From the NCBI GenBank assembly GCA_015232355.1, contig JADFZW010000004.1, forward strand, positions 62,001-126,000: a stretch of 64,000 bases of DNA, written 5' to 3'. This document shows positions 10,041 to 19,104 of this stretch, one piece after another; positions within the stretch are counted from its first letter, which is position 1; every line of letters begins with the position of its first letter. The notes below the pieces were generated by a model. That model was not told the origin of the DNA. It saw nothing but the letters and a program-made list of their open reading frames with translations, and did no database searches. Origin of the DNA: Oligoflexia bacterium (GTDB taxonomy: Bacteria; Bdellovibrionota; Bacteriovoracia; Bacteriovoracales; Bacteriovoracaceae). Position numbers and translations under genes: made by a program.

Positions 10041-11840
10041 TTATTTACGAACATATTCAACTGCTTCAATAATAAAGCCCCATTTAGTAATTGATACATC
10101 TGAAGTCATCTGAATTTTCACAGTATCACCTTGGATGTATTCGCTAACATAATTTTCACCAGTGTTGGTAATTGATTCAACTACCGCACCAGTTTTATTA
10201 TCAATTACTTTTAAGAAATCATAATTTGCTTCTAGTTCATACTTCTTAACTAATACTCTTACAAATTTTGCATTTGGAACTGTAATTACTTTCTCAATAT
10301 TTGCATTATCTGCATATGGATGTGCGCTCTCAAATGGAGCATCTAAATTCATTCTTATCCAATCACTTGGGTTTGGATCAGTATTAGGAGGTCTAGTATT
10401 AGTTAAAACGTTATAAGCATTTATTCTTCCTTTTGATTTTACTTTACTCTTATAAGCAGGAACAGGAACAGATGTAGCAAGTAATCTATCTCTTAAAACA
10501 TCATGATTCATTCTACCCTCTTTAGATAATAATAAACCAACTATTCCTGACATATGAGGTGTGGCCATAGAAGTACCTGAGTAAGTTGCGTATTGGCCAC
10601 TTCTAACAGTTGATAAAATTGCTTCGCCTGGAGATACTACATGAACTGTACGCTTGCCATAGCATGAAAAACTAGAAAGAGCATCGTTAACATTATGAGC
10701 GGCCACAGATACGATATTTGCACAGTCATAGGTTGCTGGGTATTGAGGAGAACTATCATTATCTGAACTAGAATTTCCTGCTGCTGCTACAAATACAATT
10801 CCCTTATCTTTTGCTCTATCAATAGCATCTTTTAATGTTTGAGTGAAACCGCCACCGCCCCAAGAGTTAGACATAATATCTACATTTAATTTAGTTGCAT
10901 AATCAATCGCCTCAATCGCTGCTTCCAATGTTCCACTTCCATTAGCATCTAAAAATCTTATTGCTACAATCGAAGCATTGGCCATAACTCCCGCCACTCC
11001 AATTCCATTGTTATGAACAGCTGCGATTGTTCCAACAGTGTGTGTTCCATGATTGTGTTCATCCATTGGATCACCATCTTTAGAAGCAAAATCGTAACCG
11101 TAAATATCATCAATATAACCATTGCCATCATCATCTACACTTGGTTTACCATTTAATTCAGCAGTATTTACCCACATATTTGCTTTTAAATCTGGATGAT
11201 TATAGTCAACTCCTGTATCGATAGATGCAATCTTAATTTTCCTATCACCTTTAGTAATCTCCCATGCTCTTAGAGCATCGATATCTGCACCAGCAACCCC
11301 TTTCATGAGTGATGGGCCTTCCGTAGATTCATCAGCAGGAGCATTGTTGCCTAAATTTTGTAGTCCCCACAATTTGTTAAACATTGGATCGTTTGGAATA
11401 GCATCAGCATATGGAGATGCATATGCATCTTGATTATGAAGTTCCGCTGCTCGAATCATTTGATTCTCATTAACATTAACAACATTAAACTTACCATTAT
11501 CAACTAATGAAACAACATAGTTTGGTTCGGCAATTTCTATCATAGGAGAAGTATTTAATTTTTTCAAAACATCAAACATTGATTTATTTGCTAAAGTTTG
11601 TGCTAAATAAAGATTATTGTCTAAGCTGTTTATTTTTCTTTCTATTTTAATTCCAAATTTATTTTGCATTAAAAAAAGAGAATTTAGATTGAATTTTCCC
11701 TCTTTAACTTTAATGATTATCCCTTTTGATGGATAACTTAAACTCTTTTTTAACTCTTTATCTGACATTTGATTTTTAGCAACAGCAACACTAGAAAATA
11801 AAAAGATCAATAATCCTAAACTTAAAATAAATTTAAACAT
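10041..11840 (-). CDS. Secreted subtilisin-like (S8) protease
   Basis: The 599-residue protein has a signal peptide (1-21, ending VAVA), an N-terminal propeptide region (about 35-130), the S8 catalytic domain and a C-terminal beta domain. Catalytic Asp (SIDTGVDYNHPDL), His (HGTHTVG), oxyanion Asn (AAAGNSS) and Ser (GTSMATPHMSG) are all intact. The last 90 residues look like a CUB or pre-peptidase-like beta sandwich. It is an extracellular endoprotease, probably matured by removal of the propeptide. A good AGGAGA ribosome binding site precedes the ATG. Confidence 0.93.
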   Translation of the reverse strand: MFKFILSLGLLIFLFSSVAVAKNQMSDKELKKSLSYPSKGIIIKVKEGKFNLNSLFLMQNKFGIKIERKINSLDNNLYLAQTLANKSMFDVLKKLNTSPMIEIAEPNYVVSLVDNGKFNVVNVNENQMIRAAELHNQDAYASPYADAIPNDPMFNKLWGLQNLGNNAPADESTEGPSLMKGVAGADIDALRAWEITKGDRKIKIASIDTGVDYNHPDLKANMWVNTAELNGKPSVDDDGNGYIDDIYGYDFASKDGDPMDEHNHGTHTVGTIAAVHNNGIGVAGVMANASIVAIRFLDANGSGTLEAAIEAIDYATKLNVDIMSNSWGGGGFTQTLKDAIDRAKDKGIVFVAAAGNSSSDNDSSPQYPATYDCANIVSVAAHNVNDALSSFSCYGKRTVHVVSPGEAILSTVRSGQYATYSGTSMATPHMSGIVGLLLSKEGRMNHDVLRDRLLATSVPVPAYKSKVKSKGRINAYNVLTNTRPPNTDPNPSDWIRMNLDAPFESAHPYADNANIEKVITVPNAKFVRVLVKKYELEANYDFLKVIDNKTGAVVESITNTGENYVSEYIQGDTVKIQMTSDVSITKWGFIIEAVEYVRK

Positions 11841-11946
11841 GTCTTTCTCCTAATTTTGTTCCAAAAATTTTTTTAAAAAACCTATAGTGATGGCCCTAAT
11901 TTAAAGATTAATTTAAAAAGAAATAAAATCAACGTTAAGGAAGAAT

Positions 11947-11996
11947 CTACCCGGTAAGATCGCCTGGTAGAATATGCCATATTCTTCACTTTTTTT
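11947..11996. promoter_or_regulatory. Hairpin and palindrome between divergent genes
   Basis: CTACC (11947-11951) pairs with GGTAG (11966-11970), enclosing a GG/CC pair. The adjoining 8-bp palindrome AGAATATG-C-CATATTCT spans 11969-11985 and is followed by a T run. It sits between the leftward subtilase and rightward PilZ genes. It could be an operator or part of a leader; the one-base centre of the palindrome argues for protein binding rather than an RNA loop. Confidence 0.35.
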
Positions 11997-12073
11997 AAAA
12001 AAAACTTACAATTAAAAACATATCTAAATATTTTTTATTAACGTTAACTATAATTACTTAGATATGCTTTAAT

Positions 12074-12877
12074 ATGCTTTACAAAAACAGTACTCACCCT
12101 ATTGAAGTAAAAAAAATACCATTAAAAATTTGGACTTTGCGGGCCCATCTAGAATCCTTCATCAAAAAATATGTAAAAAATATCGAATACGATTACGTTA
12201 CTCCAGATGAATTAACCGCTCTATTTAAACTTTACTTTAATGAATCTTTCTTGCTCGAACACTTTCCTAATCTATTACAAAATTTTTCTATTCCTCCAAT
12301 CGTGAAAAAAAATCAATCTAGCGAAGAAGATGATGAAGGTGAAGATACCCTTCGCAAACAAAAAAACAAACAAATTGATGAACAAGAAAATGAGCAAGCA
12401 ATTGCCAACGCCAGTATAGATAAAGACCAACCAAATAATGATCAAAATGATAACCAGGACAAATTCAAAGAAAATAAAAGTGAGTTAGATAACAAGCATA
12501 ATAATAATAGAGATGATGATTATGATGATGATGATGACGATGATTTGTTAGTTATTCCTCTTCGTCCACCAATTGATAAGGAACATTTAGCGAGAGGAAA
12601 GACTTTTATCTCCGATATAACAATGAAAAGAATAAGTTTCTTTGGCACCAAAGGATATCTACCAGGACAAGCAATTATCATTGAGTTTGATGTCCCTAAT
12701 AACTTTACCATTTCCGCAGAAGTTTTACATTGTGAAAACTACAATCTCCATAGCAGAATTATCAGTGAGAATAGACCCAAGCACAGAATTCATGCTACAT
12801 TCCCCTTTGCCCGAAAAGGTGAACGTACTATGCTTAGAAATTTTATAAAATCAATTGAAACTCAAATTAAAAAATAA
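12074..12877 (+). CDS. PilZ-like protein with acidic linker
   Basis: The N-terminal 85 residues form an unknown helical region. A low-complexity Asn/Asp/Gln-rich linker follows, including an eight-Asp run near residue 150. The C-terminal domain (about 160-267) has ISDITMKRISFFG, a PGQAIIIEF strand and a late HRIHATFPF strand, resembling PilZ-type c-di-GMP receptors. The canonical RxxxR is not obvious, so the call rests on the strand pattern. The ATG lacks a strong ribosome binding site. Confidence 0.5.
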   Translation: MLYKNSTHPIEVKKIPLKIWTLRAHLESFIKKYVKNIEYDYVTPDELTALFKLYFNESFLLEHFPNLLQNFSIPPIVKKNQSSEEDDEGEDTLRKQKNKQIDEQENEQAIANASIDKDQPNNDQNDNQDKFKENKSELDNKHNNNRDDDYDDDDDDDLLVIPLRPPIDKEHLARGKTFISDITMKRISFFGTKGYLPGQAIIIEFDVPNNFTISAEVLHCENYNLHSRIISENRPKHRIHATFPFARKGERTMLRNFIKSIETQIKK

Positions 12878-12878
12878 A

Positions 12879-14162
12879 TTACAAGAAACGATGTTTTAAA
12901 TTTATAACATCACGATATGGAATAACTCCGATGATTTTTTGATTATCATCTACTAATGGAATTGCTCGATACCCGTAGCGATTGAAATTATCATAAGCAG
13001 TTTTTAAAGTGTCTTGAGTACTGAAAGTAATTAGATCCGTGATCATTATATCTTCAATCTTCGCATCCTCATTTGCCTGCAACAGCTCCTTAATATCGAT
13101 GACTCCTATTAAAGTTTTATTCTCATCTACCACATATAAATACATGACCACATCACACTCTTTGGCCAACAGACGAAAATCTCTTTCAATATTGCCTACC
13201 AAATCTCCAGGATTAATTGCAATAAATTTATTAGTGGCCAAATGTTGTATTGATTCTTCTTGTTGATCTAAAATGGCCGCAACTTTTTGTGCCAGCGGTT
13301 GCTCTAATAACTCTAAATAGGATTTTGCATCTGATGTTGGTAGCACAGATAAAACATCGGCCACCTGGCCAGGAGTCATATCCTCTAATAAGGAGACCAC
13401 TTTCTCTTTTTTTAGAGCGGGAATTAATGTCCTCTGCACATTTGGATCAATCTCTTCTAGTGTATCCGCTGCTTGCTCTGGATCCAATTGTTCAAAGATC
13501 AACACTCGCTGTTCAGGATCCATCTCCTCTAAAACATCTGCTAAATCAACTGGTGGCATCTCATCTAATTTTTCCTTCAACACTTTCAATTTAACATTGC
13601 CGGAAAAGCGATCAATATGTTTAGGAAGAGATTGAATGTATGACCATGATACTGTTTGCTTACGAAATCTCTCAGTTAAGCTATCAACAAAATCTACAAA
13701 AAATTTAAGTCCTAATCTTCGCAAGAACCCGTAGCGGCCACAATCCACTTCAGTTACATATAATTTATTATTTCTTAAAACTAAAACAATATCGTAAACA
13801 ACTTCAACTTCATTATCTTCAATATCTAATATCTTTTTATCTAAAACGTAATCTTTTAAGTAAAACAATTCACCCTTGGGTATAGCTTCATACTCGCTAA
13901 AATCAGCAGCACTTGCGCTTGCAACTGCTGCAGTAGTTGTAATCTTAATATCTTTTTCATGAAAATCGACAACTCTGTCCCAAGGAATATAGAGTGAAGG
14001 ATGGCCAAAGGATCTCGATACCACCAAGTAATGTACCTCTGGAATTTTACTGGTCTCAAATATTAAGAGATCAGAAATCTTTCCTACTTTTTTTCCATTA
14101 CTATCTAAGATAATCTTTCTATCTAAAATCTCACTTAAAAAAAATGTGTGATCTATGGCCAT
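12879..14162 (-). CDS. Channel-less MgtE N-domain/CBS protein with PRC-barrel repeats
   Basis: Domain order over 427 residues is two PRC-barrel-like modules (1-75 and 85-150), an MgtE N-terminal superhelical domain with repeated LADVLEEMDPEQ-type units (about 205-305), and a CBS pair (about 310-427) ending in VINLKHRF. In MgtE magnesium channels the N domain plus CBS pair binds Mg2+ in the cytosol and closes the pore. Here no membrane segment follows. The gene lies two genes downstream of an NRAMP-type transporter on the same strand, so it may be that transporter's separate metal sensor. Confidence 0.85.
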   Translation of the reverse strand: MAIDHTFFLSEILDRKIILDSNGKKVGKISDLLIFETSKIPEVHYLVVSRSFGHPSLYIPWDRVVDFHEKDIKITTTAAVASASAADFSEYEAIPKGELFYLKDYVLDKKILDIEDNEVEVVYDIVLVLRNNKLYVTEVDCGRYGFLRRLGLKFFVDFVDSLTERFRKQTVSWSYIQSLPKHIDRFSGNVKLKVLKEKLDEMPPVDLADVLEEMDPEQRVLIFEQLDPEQAADTLEEIDPNVQRTLIPALKKEKVVSLLEDMTPGQVADVLSVLPTSDAKSYLELLEQPLAQKVAAILDQQEESIQHLATNKFIAINPGDLVGNIERDFRLLAKECDVVMYLYVVDENKTLIGVIDIKELLQANEDAKIEDIMITDLITFSTQDTLKTAYDNFNRYGYRAIPLVDDNQKIIGVIPYRDVINLKHRFL

Positions 14163-14184
14163 AGGAAACGCCCCAGATGATTAA

Positions 14185-14403
14185 CTAGATAATGGTACAA
14201 AACTTATAAAAAAGAATTGCTAATAGAAATAAAACATAAAAACGTAGAAAAAGCAAAATCCATTTTTTGGTTGGAGTAAGTGTTACTTTAGGAGTAGCGT
14301 ACTTACGATTTATCTCTTCGATCTTTTCTATTTGTTGATTTATAAAATGCCCTAAGCGCTCACTAAAGAATAGATCAATAAATCTCTTTGATATTTTCTT
14401 CAT
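14185..14403 (-). CDS. Small C-terminally anchored membrane protein
   Basis: The 72 residues are basic and helical for about 45 residues, with a transmembrane segment at 49-68 (ILLFLRFYVLFLLAILFYKF-like hydrophobic run). It sits between the NRAMP-type transporter and the MgtE/CBS protein genes with gaps of 15 and 22 bases, so it belongs to that operon and may be an accessory subunit. No family is recognised. Confidence 0.6.
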   Translation of the reverse strand: MKKISKRFIDLFFSERLGHFINQQIEKIEEINRKYATPKVTLTPTKKWILLFLRFYVLFLLAILFYKFCTII

Positions 14404-14418
14404 CTCTTAAATATACCT

Positions 14419-15684
14419 TTAAATAATATTTGGAAATAATGCACTCAAAGAATATAGTGTGGCCAAAACAATAATCGCTACCACAATTGACCCAGTAACA
14501 ATGTTTTGACTTAATGTATTTTTATATTCTCCCATAACCTTTTCGTCATTCAACAGTAACATTAAAAATACCAACACTGCTGGAAGCAAAGTCACAGCAA
14601 AGACTTGAACAAAGAGTGTAATGGTAACTAGTGGAGCACCAGGAATTAAAACAACTAGTGCCGATGAAATTAAAATTATAAAATAGAAAAAATAAAACCA
14701 AGGAGCCTCTTTCACCTTATGATTAAGAGAGTGCGCCCAACCAAAGACTTCACCAAATGCCCATGAACTAGCAAGCGAAATACATATTGCTCCCAAGAGG
14801 CCAGCATTAAATAATCCTATTGCTAAAAATACTCCAATATATTTATTGTGTTTAATAAGCATGGCCACAGCTTGTTCCGCACTAGATATCTCTACACCCT
14901 TTAAAAGTGTGCCTGTCACAATCACAATGAATATGGCCACAATCACAGTAAAGGCAGCACCAATGATCGTATCCATCTGTCCCCAAATAATATCTTTTTC
15001 CTGCAATCCCTTATCTACGACTGAACTCTGTTGGAAGAAAACCATCCATGGAGCAATAGTTGTTCCTATGTTGGCCATCAAGATAAAAAAGAATTCATTC
15101 ATTGATCCACTAGGAATGTGAGGGATCAGTCCCTCGTGCAAAATAATTTCGACAGAGGGTTTAACCATAAAGGCACATGGAATATAGACTAAATTGAGAG
15201 CACAAAATAGCAGAGCAATCTTTTCCCAAGTCCAATAGCGTCCGCGAACAATCATTATTCCCATAAAAGAGCATACTGCTATAACCGTAACTACAGGTGG
15301 AATTTTAAAAATACTTAGAGCGGAAGTCATACCGATAAATTCAGTAACAAGTGTAAGCCAATTAACAAACATTAAATCAAGAAGTGCAAACCATCCCCAA
15401 TATGATCCGAATGATTCGAAGATTGCTTCTGCTAATCCCTTCTTAGTAACAGCACCTAAGCGCACAGTCATCTCTTGAACATAATAAGCAATTGGCAGTA
15501 GAAGCAGTAAAAACCAAATCAAGCTGTAACCATATTTGGCCCCTGTAGCTGCATAGGTTGTGATTCCGCCAGCATCATTATCCGCCAACATAACAATTAT
15601 TCCAGGACCAGAGATAATAAAAAATATCCTGATCGCTTTTAAAGTCCTACGATAATGATAAAATAATTTTGCAAACCAATTCAC
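14419..15684 (-). CDS. NRAMP-related divalent metal transporter, probably Mg2+ type
   Basis: The 421 residues contain about eleven transmembrane segments and the NRAMP framework (GPGII near residue 26, then GYSLIW). In TM1 the canonical DPGN reads DAGG (residues 37-40), and in TM6 the canonical MPHN reads APWM (in GTTIAPWM). The Met that favours transition metals in NRAMPs is thus Ala and the binding Asn is Gly. Loss of both is the known hallmark of NRAMP-related magnesium transporters. Co-location with an MgtE/CBS sensor gene fits Mg2+. Its end overlaps nothing; ExbD stops at its start (shared base 15684). Confidence 0.8.
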   Translation of the reverse strand: MNWFAKLFYHYRRTLKAIRIFFIISGPGIIVMLADNDAGGITTYAATGAKYGYSLIWFLLLLLPIAYYVQEMTVRLGAVTKKGLAEAIFESFGSYWGWFALLDLMFVNWLTLVTEFIGMTSALSIFKIPPVVTVIAVCSFMGIMIVRGRYWTWEKIALLFCALNLVYIPCAFMVKPSVEIILHEGLIPHIPSGSMNEFFFILMANIGTTIAPWMVFFQQSSVVDKGLQEKDIIWGQMDTIIGAAFTVIVAIFIVIVTGTLLKGVEISSAEQAVAMLIKHNKYIGVFLAIGLFNAGLLGAICISLASSWAFGEVFGWAHSLNHKVKEAPWFYFFYFIILISSALVVLIPGAPLVTITLFVQVFAVTLLPAVLVFLMLLLNDEKVMGEYKNTLSQNIVTGSIVVAIIVLATLYSLSALFPNII

Positions 15685-16124
15685 TATTTACTCTCAGTAG
15701 CAATGGCAAATTTTTGGGCCCCAGCAGATTTTGCAATATCCATAATCTCAATCATTCTTCCTACAGTTGAAGTTGTATCTCCCTCGAAAATAACTTCATC
15801 TGTCTTCTCGTGTGCTAGTGCTTTTTGAATTATCTCTTTTAACATATTAGAATCCTCAACCTTTTTACCTTGAACAGATATGTGTGCTTTAGCATCCAAA
15901 GAGATTATAACAATATTACTCTCTTTCTTTTCTGTCTTAGATGAAGTCTTGGGTAACTCCACATCAAGTCCTGATTCTAATGTTATGGAAGAGGTTACCA
16001 TAAACACTATTAGTAACACCAACATAATATCTATTAGCGGAGTCATATTTATCTCAGCTAAAATATTATCATGAGAGTTATCATGAGAACTATCATCATG
16101 AATTCTACCAATATTTGTGCTCAC
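15684..16124 (-). CDS. exbD: ExbD/TolR family proton-channel protein
   Basis: A short cytosolic tail with a His/Asp/Ser repeat precedes the single transmembrane helix. The helix carries the essential Asp in INMTPLIDIMLVLLIVFMV (about residue 33). The rest (about 90 residues) is the periplasmic domain that binds peptidoglycan or a partner. With the adjacent ExbB it forms an inner-membrane motor using the proton gradient. Its start codon lies 22 bases after the ExbB stop. The last base coincides with the next gene's start region, so the operon continues into the NRAMP-type gene. Confidence 0.88.
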   Translation of the reverse strand: MSTNIGRIHDDSSHDNSHDNILAEINMTPLIDIMLVLLIVFMVTSSITLESGLDVELPKTSSKTEKKESNIVIISLDAKAHISVQGKKVEDSNMLKEIIQKALAHEKTDEVIFEGDTTSTVGRMIEIMDIAKSAGAQKFAIATESK

Positions 16125-16146
16125 CTTGATTCTCCTCTTAGAATAA

Positions 16147-16752
16147 TCATTTTAAAATACTATCGGCCAAATCATCTATTCTATTTTTAAATTCCGTACT
16201 AAGCACACTTATCTTAACCTGAAAGTAGTTATAAAAAATCACAGCAACAACTGCTACTAAAATACCGGCCGCTGTAGCTATCAATGCCTCTGCCAATCCT
16301 TGAGCTACCACTGAAAAACCACTCTTTCCTGTCTCAGAAATTGATTCAAAGGAACGAATAATTCCGGCAACTGTTCCAAATAATCCAATGAATGGGGCCA
16401 TCGAACCAACTGTTCCTAAAATCCATAGAAACCTTTTTAGTCCGATTTGTGTCTCTACAAAACGTCTATGCACTTTCTTTTCCACCAAACTTTTTTCCAA
16501 TGAAACATCCTCTAGTAATGCCATATGAGGAGCAGAGATAATATTTGCAGCACTCGCATAAAGTCCTCTCACCTCTTCAACTTTTCCCTGTTTAATTAAT
16601 GGAACTGCCTTAGCATGTAACTTCAAATACTCTCTCTTAAATCTGCTAAGTCCCCACCATTTTTCAAATATCACCGCCCATGCTACAAGCGAACAAATGA
16701 GTAGTGGATACATTACAAATCCACCATCTTTAAATAAAGCTATTATTCCCAT
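16147..16752 (-). CDS. exbB: ExbB/TolQ/MotA-type proton-channel protein
   Basis: Three transmembrane segments are present (about residues 10-30, 105-130 and 150-175), with the conserved GLFGTVAGIIRSF and GLAEALIATAAGILVA motifs that line the proton channel. Length (201 residues) is normal for ExbB. I chose the ATG at 16752 because AAGGAGAG lies just before it; an upstream in-frame ATG at 16776 would place this ribosome binding site inside the gene. It is first in an ExbB-ExbD-NRAMP-type operon. No TonB gene is in the window. Confidence 0.9.
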   Translation of the reverse strand: MGIIALFKDGGFVMYPLLICSLVAWAVIFEKWWGLSRFKREYLKLHAKAVPLIKQGKVEEVRGLYASAANIISAPHMALLEDVSLEKSLVEKKVHRRFVETQIGLKRFLWILGTVGSMAPFIGLFGTVAGIIRSFESISETGKSGFSVVAQGLAEALIATAAGILVAVVAVIFYNYFQVKISVLSTEFKNRIDDLADSILK

Positions 16753-16860
16753 ATTTTCTCTCCTTCTCTTGTTCAAATATAATTAAACATAAATAAATAT
16801 AACACTAAATATGACACCCATAGGATATACTTAATCATTAAATCGGGCCATTATAAATTT

Positions 16861-17553
16861 ATGTTTTCGAAAAACCTTATAACCATTAAAAAAATTAAAA
16901 ATCCTATAAACCCTACCTATATGAAGCATTTTATCAAAACAAATAAGTCAGCTTGCTTGTTATTTATTTTAGTTTTGATTGTAATTTGCTTCTCACTTGT
17001 AAGCGAAATTTTTCAATCTCCAAAGATTGTCTCTACTAATAAAGCAATTAACTTCGTCAATCCTCTTCTTGATGATAACTTTACTTCCAATATTTCAGAG
17101 ATAGAGATTACTAATCGACTTGGTAATTTTAAATTTGAGAGAACTGGTGTTGGCCCCATCACCTCTCCTAACGCTTTCGCTCTAACTTCACCAAAAAAAA
17201 TTGCTGCCAATTCTCTTTTGCTAACAACGATTATCTCTGAACTAAAAAGTTTAACTATTAAAAAAAGCTATATAAAAGATCAAATCAATTGGGTTAATTT
17301 TTCACTAGATACTCCTTCCTTAAAGATAGTTTTCATAAGTACTAATACGAACAATGTTACAAAAAAAATCACATTCAATATGGGAGTCATCAATACTATC
17401 GACAGCAATACCTATGTAAATTTTAGTGATCAAGATTTAATCTTTCAAACTAACATTCTAAAAATTCCACTAGAGAGTTTTGGATCTGCCGATTTTATAG
17501 ATAGTAAATTAATATCTTCTAAGGAATCTTCCTCTTCTAAACAGACGAACTAG
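16861..17553 (+). CDS. Membrane-anchored protein, possibly DUF4340-like
   Basis: One N-terminal transmembrane segment (about 33-51) is followed by about 175 residues of alternating strands in the periplasm. The layout (ISEIEITNRLGNFKFERTG, later strands with Thr/Asn) resembles DUF4340 proteins, often linked to gliding or ABC systems, but the match is weak. An in-frame ATG at 16921 is an alternative start. The gene diverges from exbB and converges with the HD-GYP gene. Confidence 0.45.
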   Translation: MFSKNLITIKKIKNPINPTYMKHFIKTNKSACLLFILVLIVICFSLVSEIFQSPKIVSTNKAINFVNPLLDDNFTSNISEIEITNRLGNFKFERTGVGPITSPNAFALTSPKKIAANSLLLTTIISELKSLTIKKSYIKDQINWVNFSLDTPSLKIVFISTNTNNVTKKITFNMGVINTIDSNTYVNFSDQDLIFQTNILKIPLESFGSADFIDSKLISSKESSSSKQTN

Positions 17554-17582
17554 CAAAAGCATATCCTGGTTACTAACATATC

Positions 17583-19019
17583 CTACGCAGAAGCAGAAGG
17601 AGTAGAAGGAGCAGAAGAAGGAGAAGAAAACTTCGATGGATCAATAAATACCTTTAAAAAATTTTCCAGAATAACTGCACTATGTTTCTTTGTACAATTA
17701 GGATCTGACAACATCTTTTTTAATGCCTCTGGTGCCTTTAATTGACCATCAACCATAATCTGTACAAAATCATCGGCCACACCTACAATTTGAGCTAAGG
17801 CCAATATCTTATGAGAGCGCAATCCAAATGGAAATCCCTCTCCATTTATACGCTCATGATGTTGTAATACAATTTGTTTAACAGCTTCTTGCACTTGAGG
17901 ATATCCATCTAAAATCTTAACTCCATCCTCTGGATGTTTTCTATATACTTTAAGTTGTTCTTCATTCATTTTATTAGGAGACATCTCTCGCAAATCCCCT
18001 GTCTGCGTTGTTCGTCCTATATCGTGCATTAGCGCCGCCATTCCCACCGTCTCATTTACAATCTTTGATTCCCAAACAAATTGCTTAATCATCATACTAG
18101 AAAAAAGTGTAACCATATAAGAGTGAGCGTAGAGCGAATTATCCTTTTCAGCATAGGTTCTAAGCAATTTAAAAAGATCATTATTATTATGAATTACTTC
18201 ATAGATATTTCCACAAAGTGCTTTTCCTTGATCAATCAACACTGGTCTTAATCCTTCAGTGTAAATTCCCTCAACACACACCTCAGCTAAATTCTTAATC
18301 ATCCCCACTTTAGTTTCAGTGGCAATTCCCTTGTGTTGGACAGTCTTTTCAGAAATATAATTTTGTAAACGAATAAATTTGATTCGATCCTCTTTTTGAA
18401 AATATAGAAATTCTACTTTTTTTTCATTCTTATACTTATCAATTCTCTCTTTAGAAAAGGTATCTCCTGCATGTAAAATCTTTAAATATTTTCCATCCCG
18501 CACTTTAATAAAGACATCGAATTGAACTGATTTGGTTGAAAAAAATTCTTCAATTTTTACCTTCATAAATTGATCATCGCTCATATCAACATCAACTTCT
18601 GCTGAAACACCCTCTCTAGTTTTAGTACGCGATATAATCTCTTCGAAAGTTTGATGTCCCTCTAATGCTTGCTGCAAATCTCTTAACTGAAAAGGAGTAA
18701 TAAAGATATTTACAATTCCTTGTTTTGCTAGCAACACCTTATCCAGACCATTTGTTTTTAATACTTCTTCATTACTCATGGTCAAAATAACTTTCATCGA
18801 GGGATGGTTGGTCTTGATAAATTTTAGCACTTGAATCCCTGGATGATCTTGGAGTTCTAGATTCAAAATTACTGCAAAAAATTTATGATTATAGAGCATT
18901 AGTTGAGATCTTTTCCCATTACTACAAGTCTCTACTTCATAGCAAAGCCCACTAAAAAAATCACCTGCTTCTTTTAGCCACTCACTATTTGGGTCTGCCA
19001 ATAAAAGTTTTACTCCCAT
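17583..19019 (-). CDS. Pseudo-receiver/HD-GYP domain protein
   Basis: Residues 1-120 form a receiver-like domain in which the phosphorylation strand reads VILNLELQD, with Asn in place of the expected Asp. A middle region (130-290) follows. The HD-GYP phosphodiesterase domain (about 300-460) keeps MHDIGR and HHERINGEGFPFG; the GYP triad is GFP, a tolerated change. HD-GYP enzymes hydrolyse c-di-GMP with two or three metal ions. The C-terminus has an Ala/Ser/Pro repeat. Enzyme activity is likely; phosphorylation control is doubtful. Confidence 0.85.
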   Translation of the reverse strand: MGVKLLLADPNSEWLKEAGDFFSGLCYEVETCSNGKRSQLMLYNHKFFAVILNLELQDHPGIQVLKFIKTNHPSMKVILTMSNEEVLKTNGLDKVLLAKQGIVNIFITPFQLRDLQQALEGHQTFEEIISRTKTREGVSAEVDVDMSDDQFMKVKIEEFFSTKSVQFDVFIKVRDGKYLKILHAGDTFSKERIDKYKNEKKVEFLYFQKEDRIKFIRLQNYISEKTVQHKGIATETKVGMIKNLAEVCVEGIYTEGLRPVLIDQGKALCGNIYEVIHNNNDLFKLLRTYAEKDNSLYAHSYMVTLFSSMMIKQFVWESKIVNETVGMAALMHDIGRTTQTGDLREMSPNKMNEEQLKVYRKHPEDGVKILDGYPQVQEAVKQIVLQHHERINGEGFPFGLRSHKILALAQIVGVADDFVQIMVDGQLKAPEALKKMLSDPNCTKKHSAVILENFLKVFIDPSKFSSPSSAPSTPSASA

Positions 19020-19104
19020 CTATTTTCCACCTATTTCCCACCAAAATAAAATGTCAAAAAAAGTAGACCGAAACACTTCTGCACTTTAATTTTATTATTT
19101 CTAT

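Noticed and set aside
13250..13594. Plus-strand frame of 114 residues
   Set aside because: It is antisense to the MgtE N-domain repeats and shows no motif or ribosome binding site.
16753..16776. Upstream ATG for exbB
   Set aside because: The AAGGAGAG ribosome binding site lies within this stretch, so translation starts at 16752.
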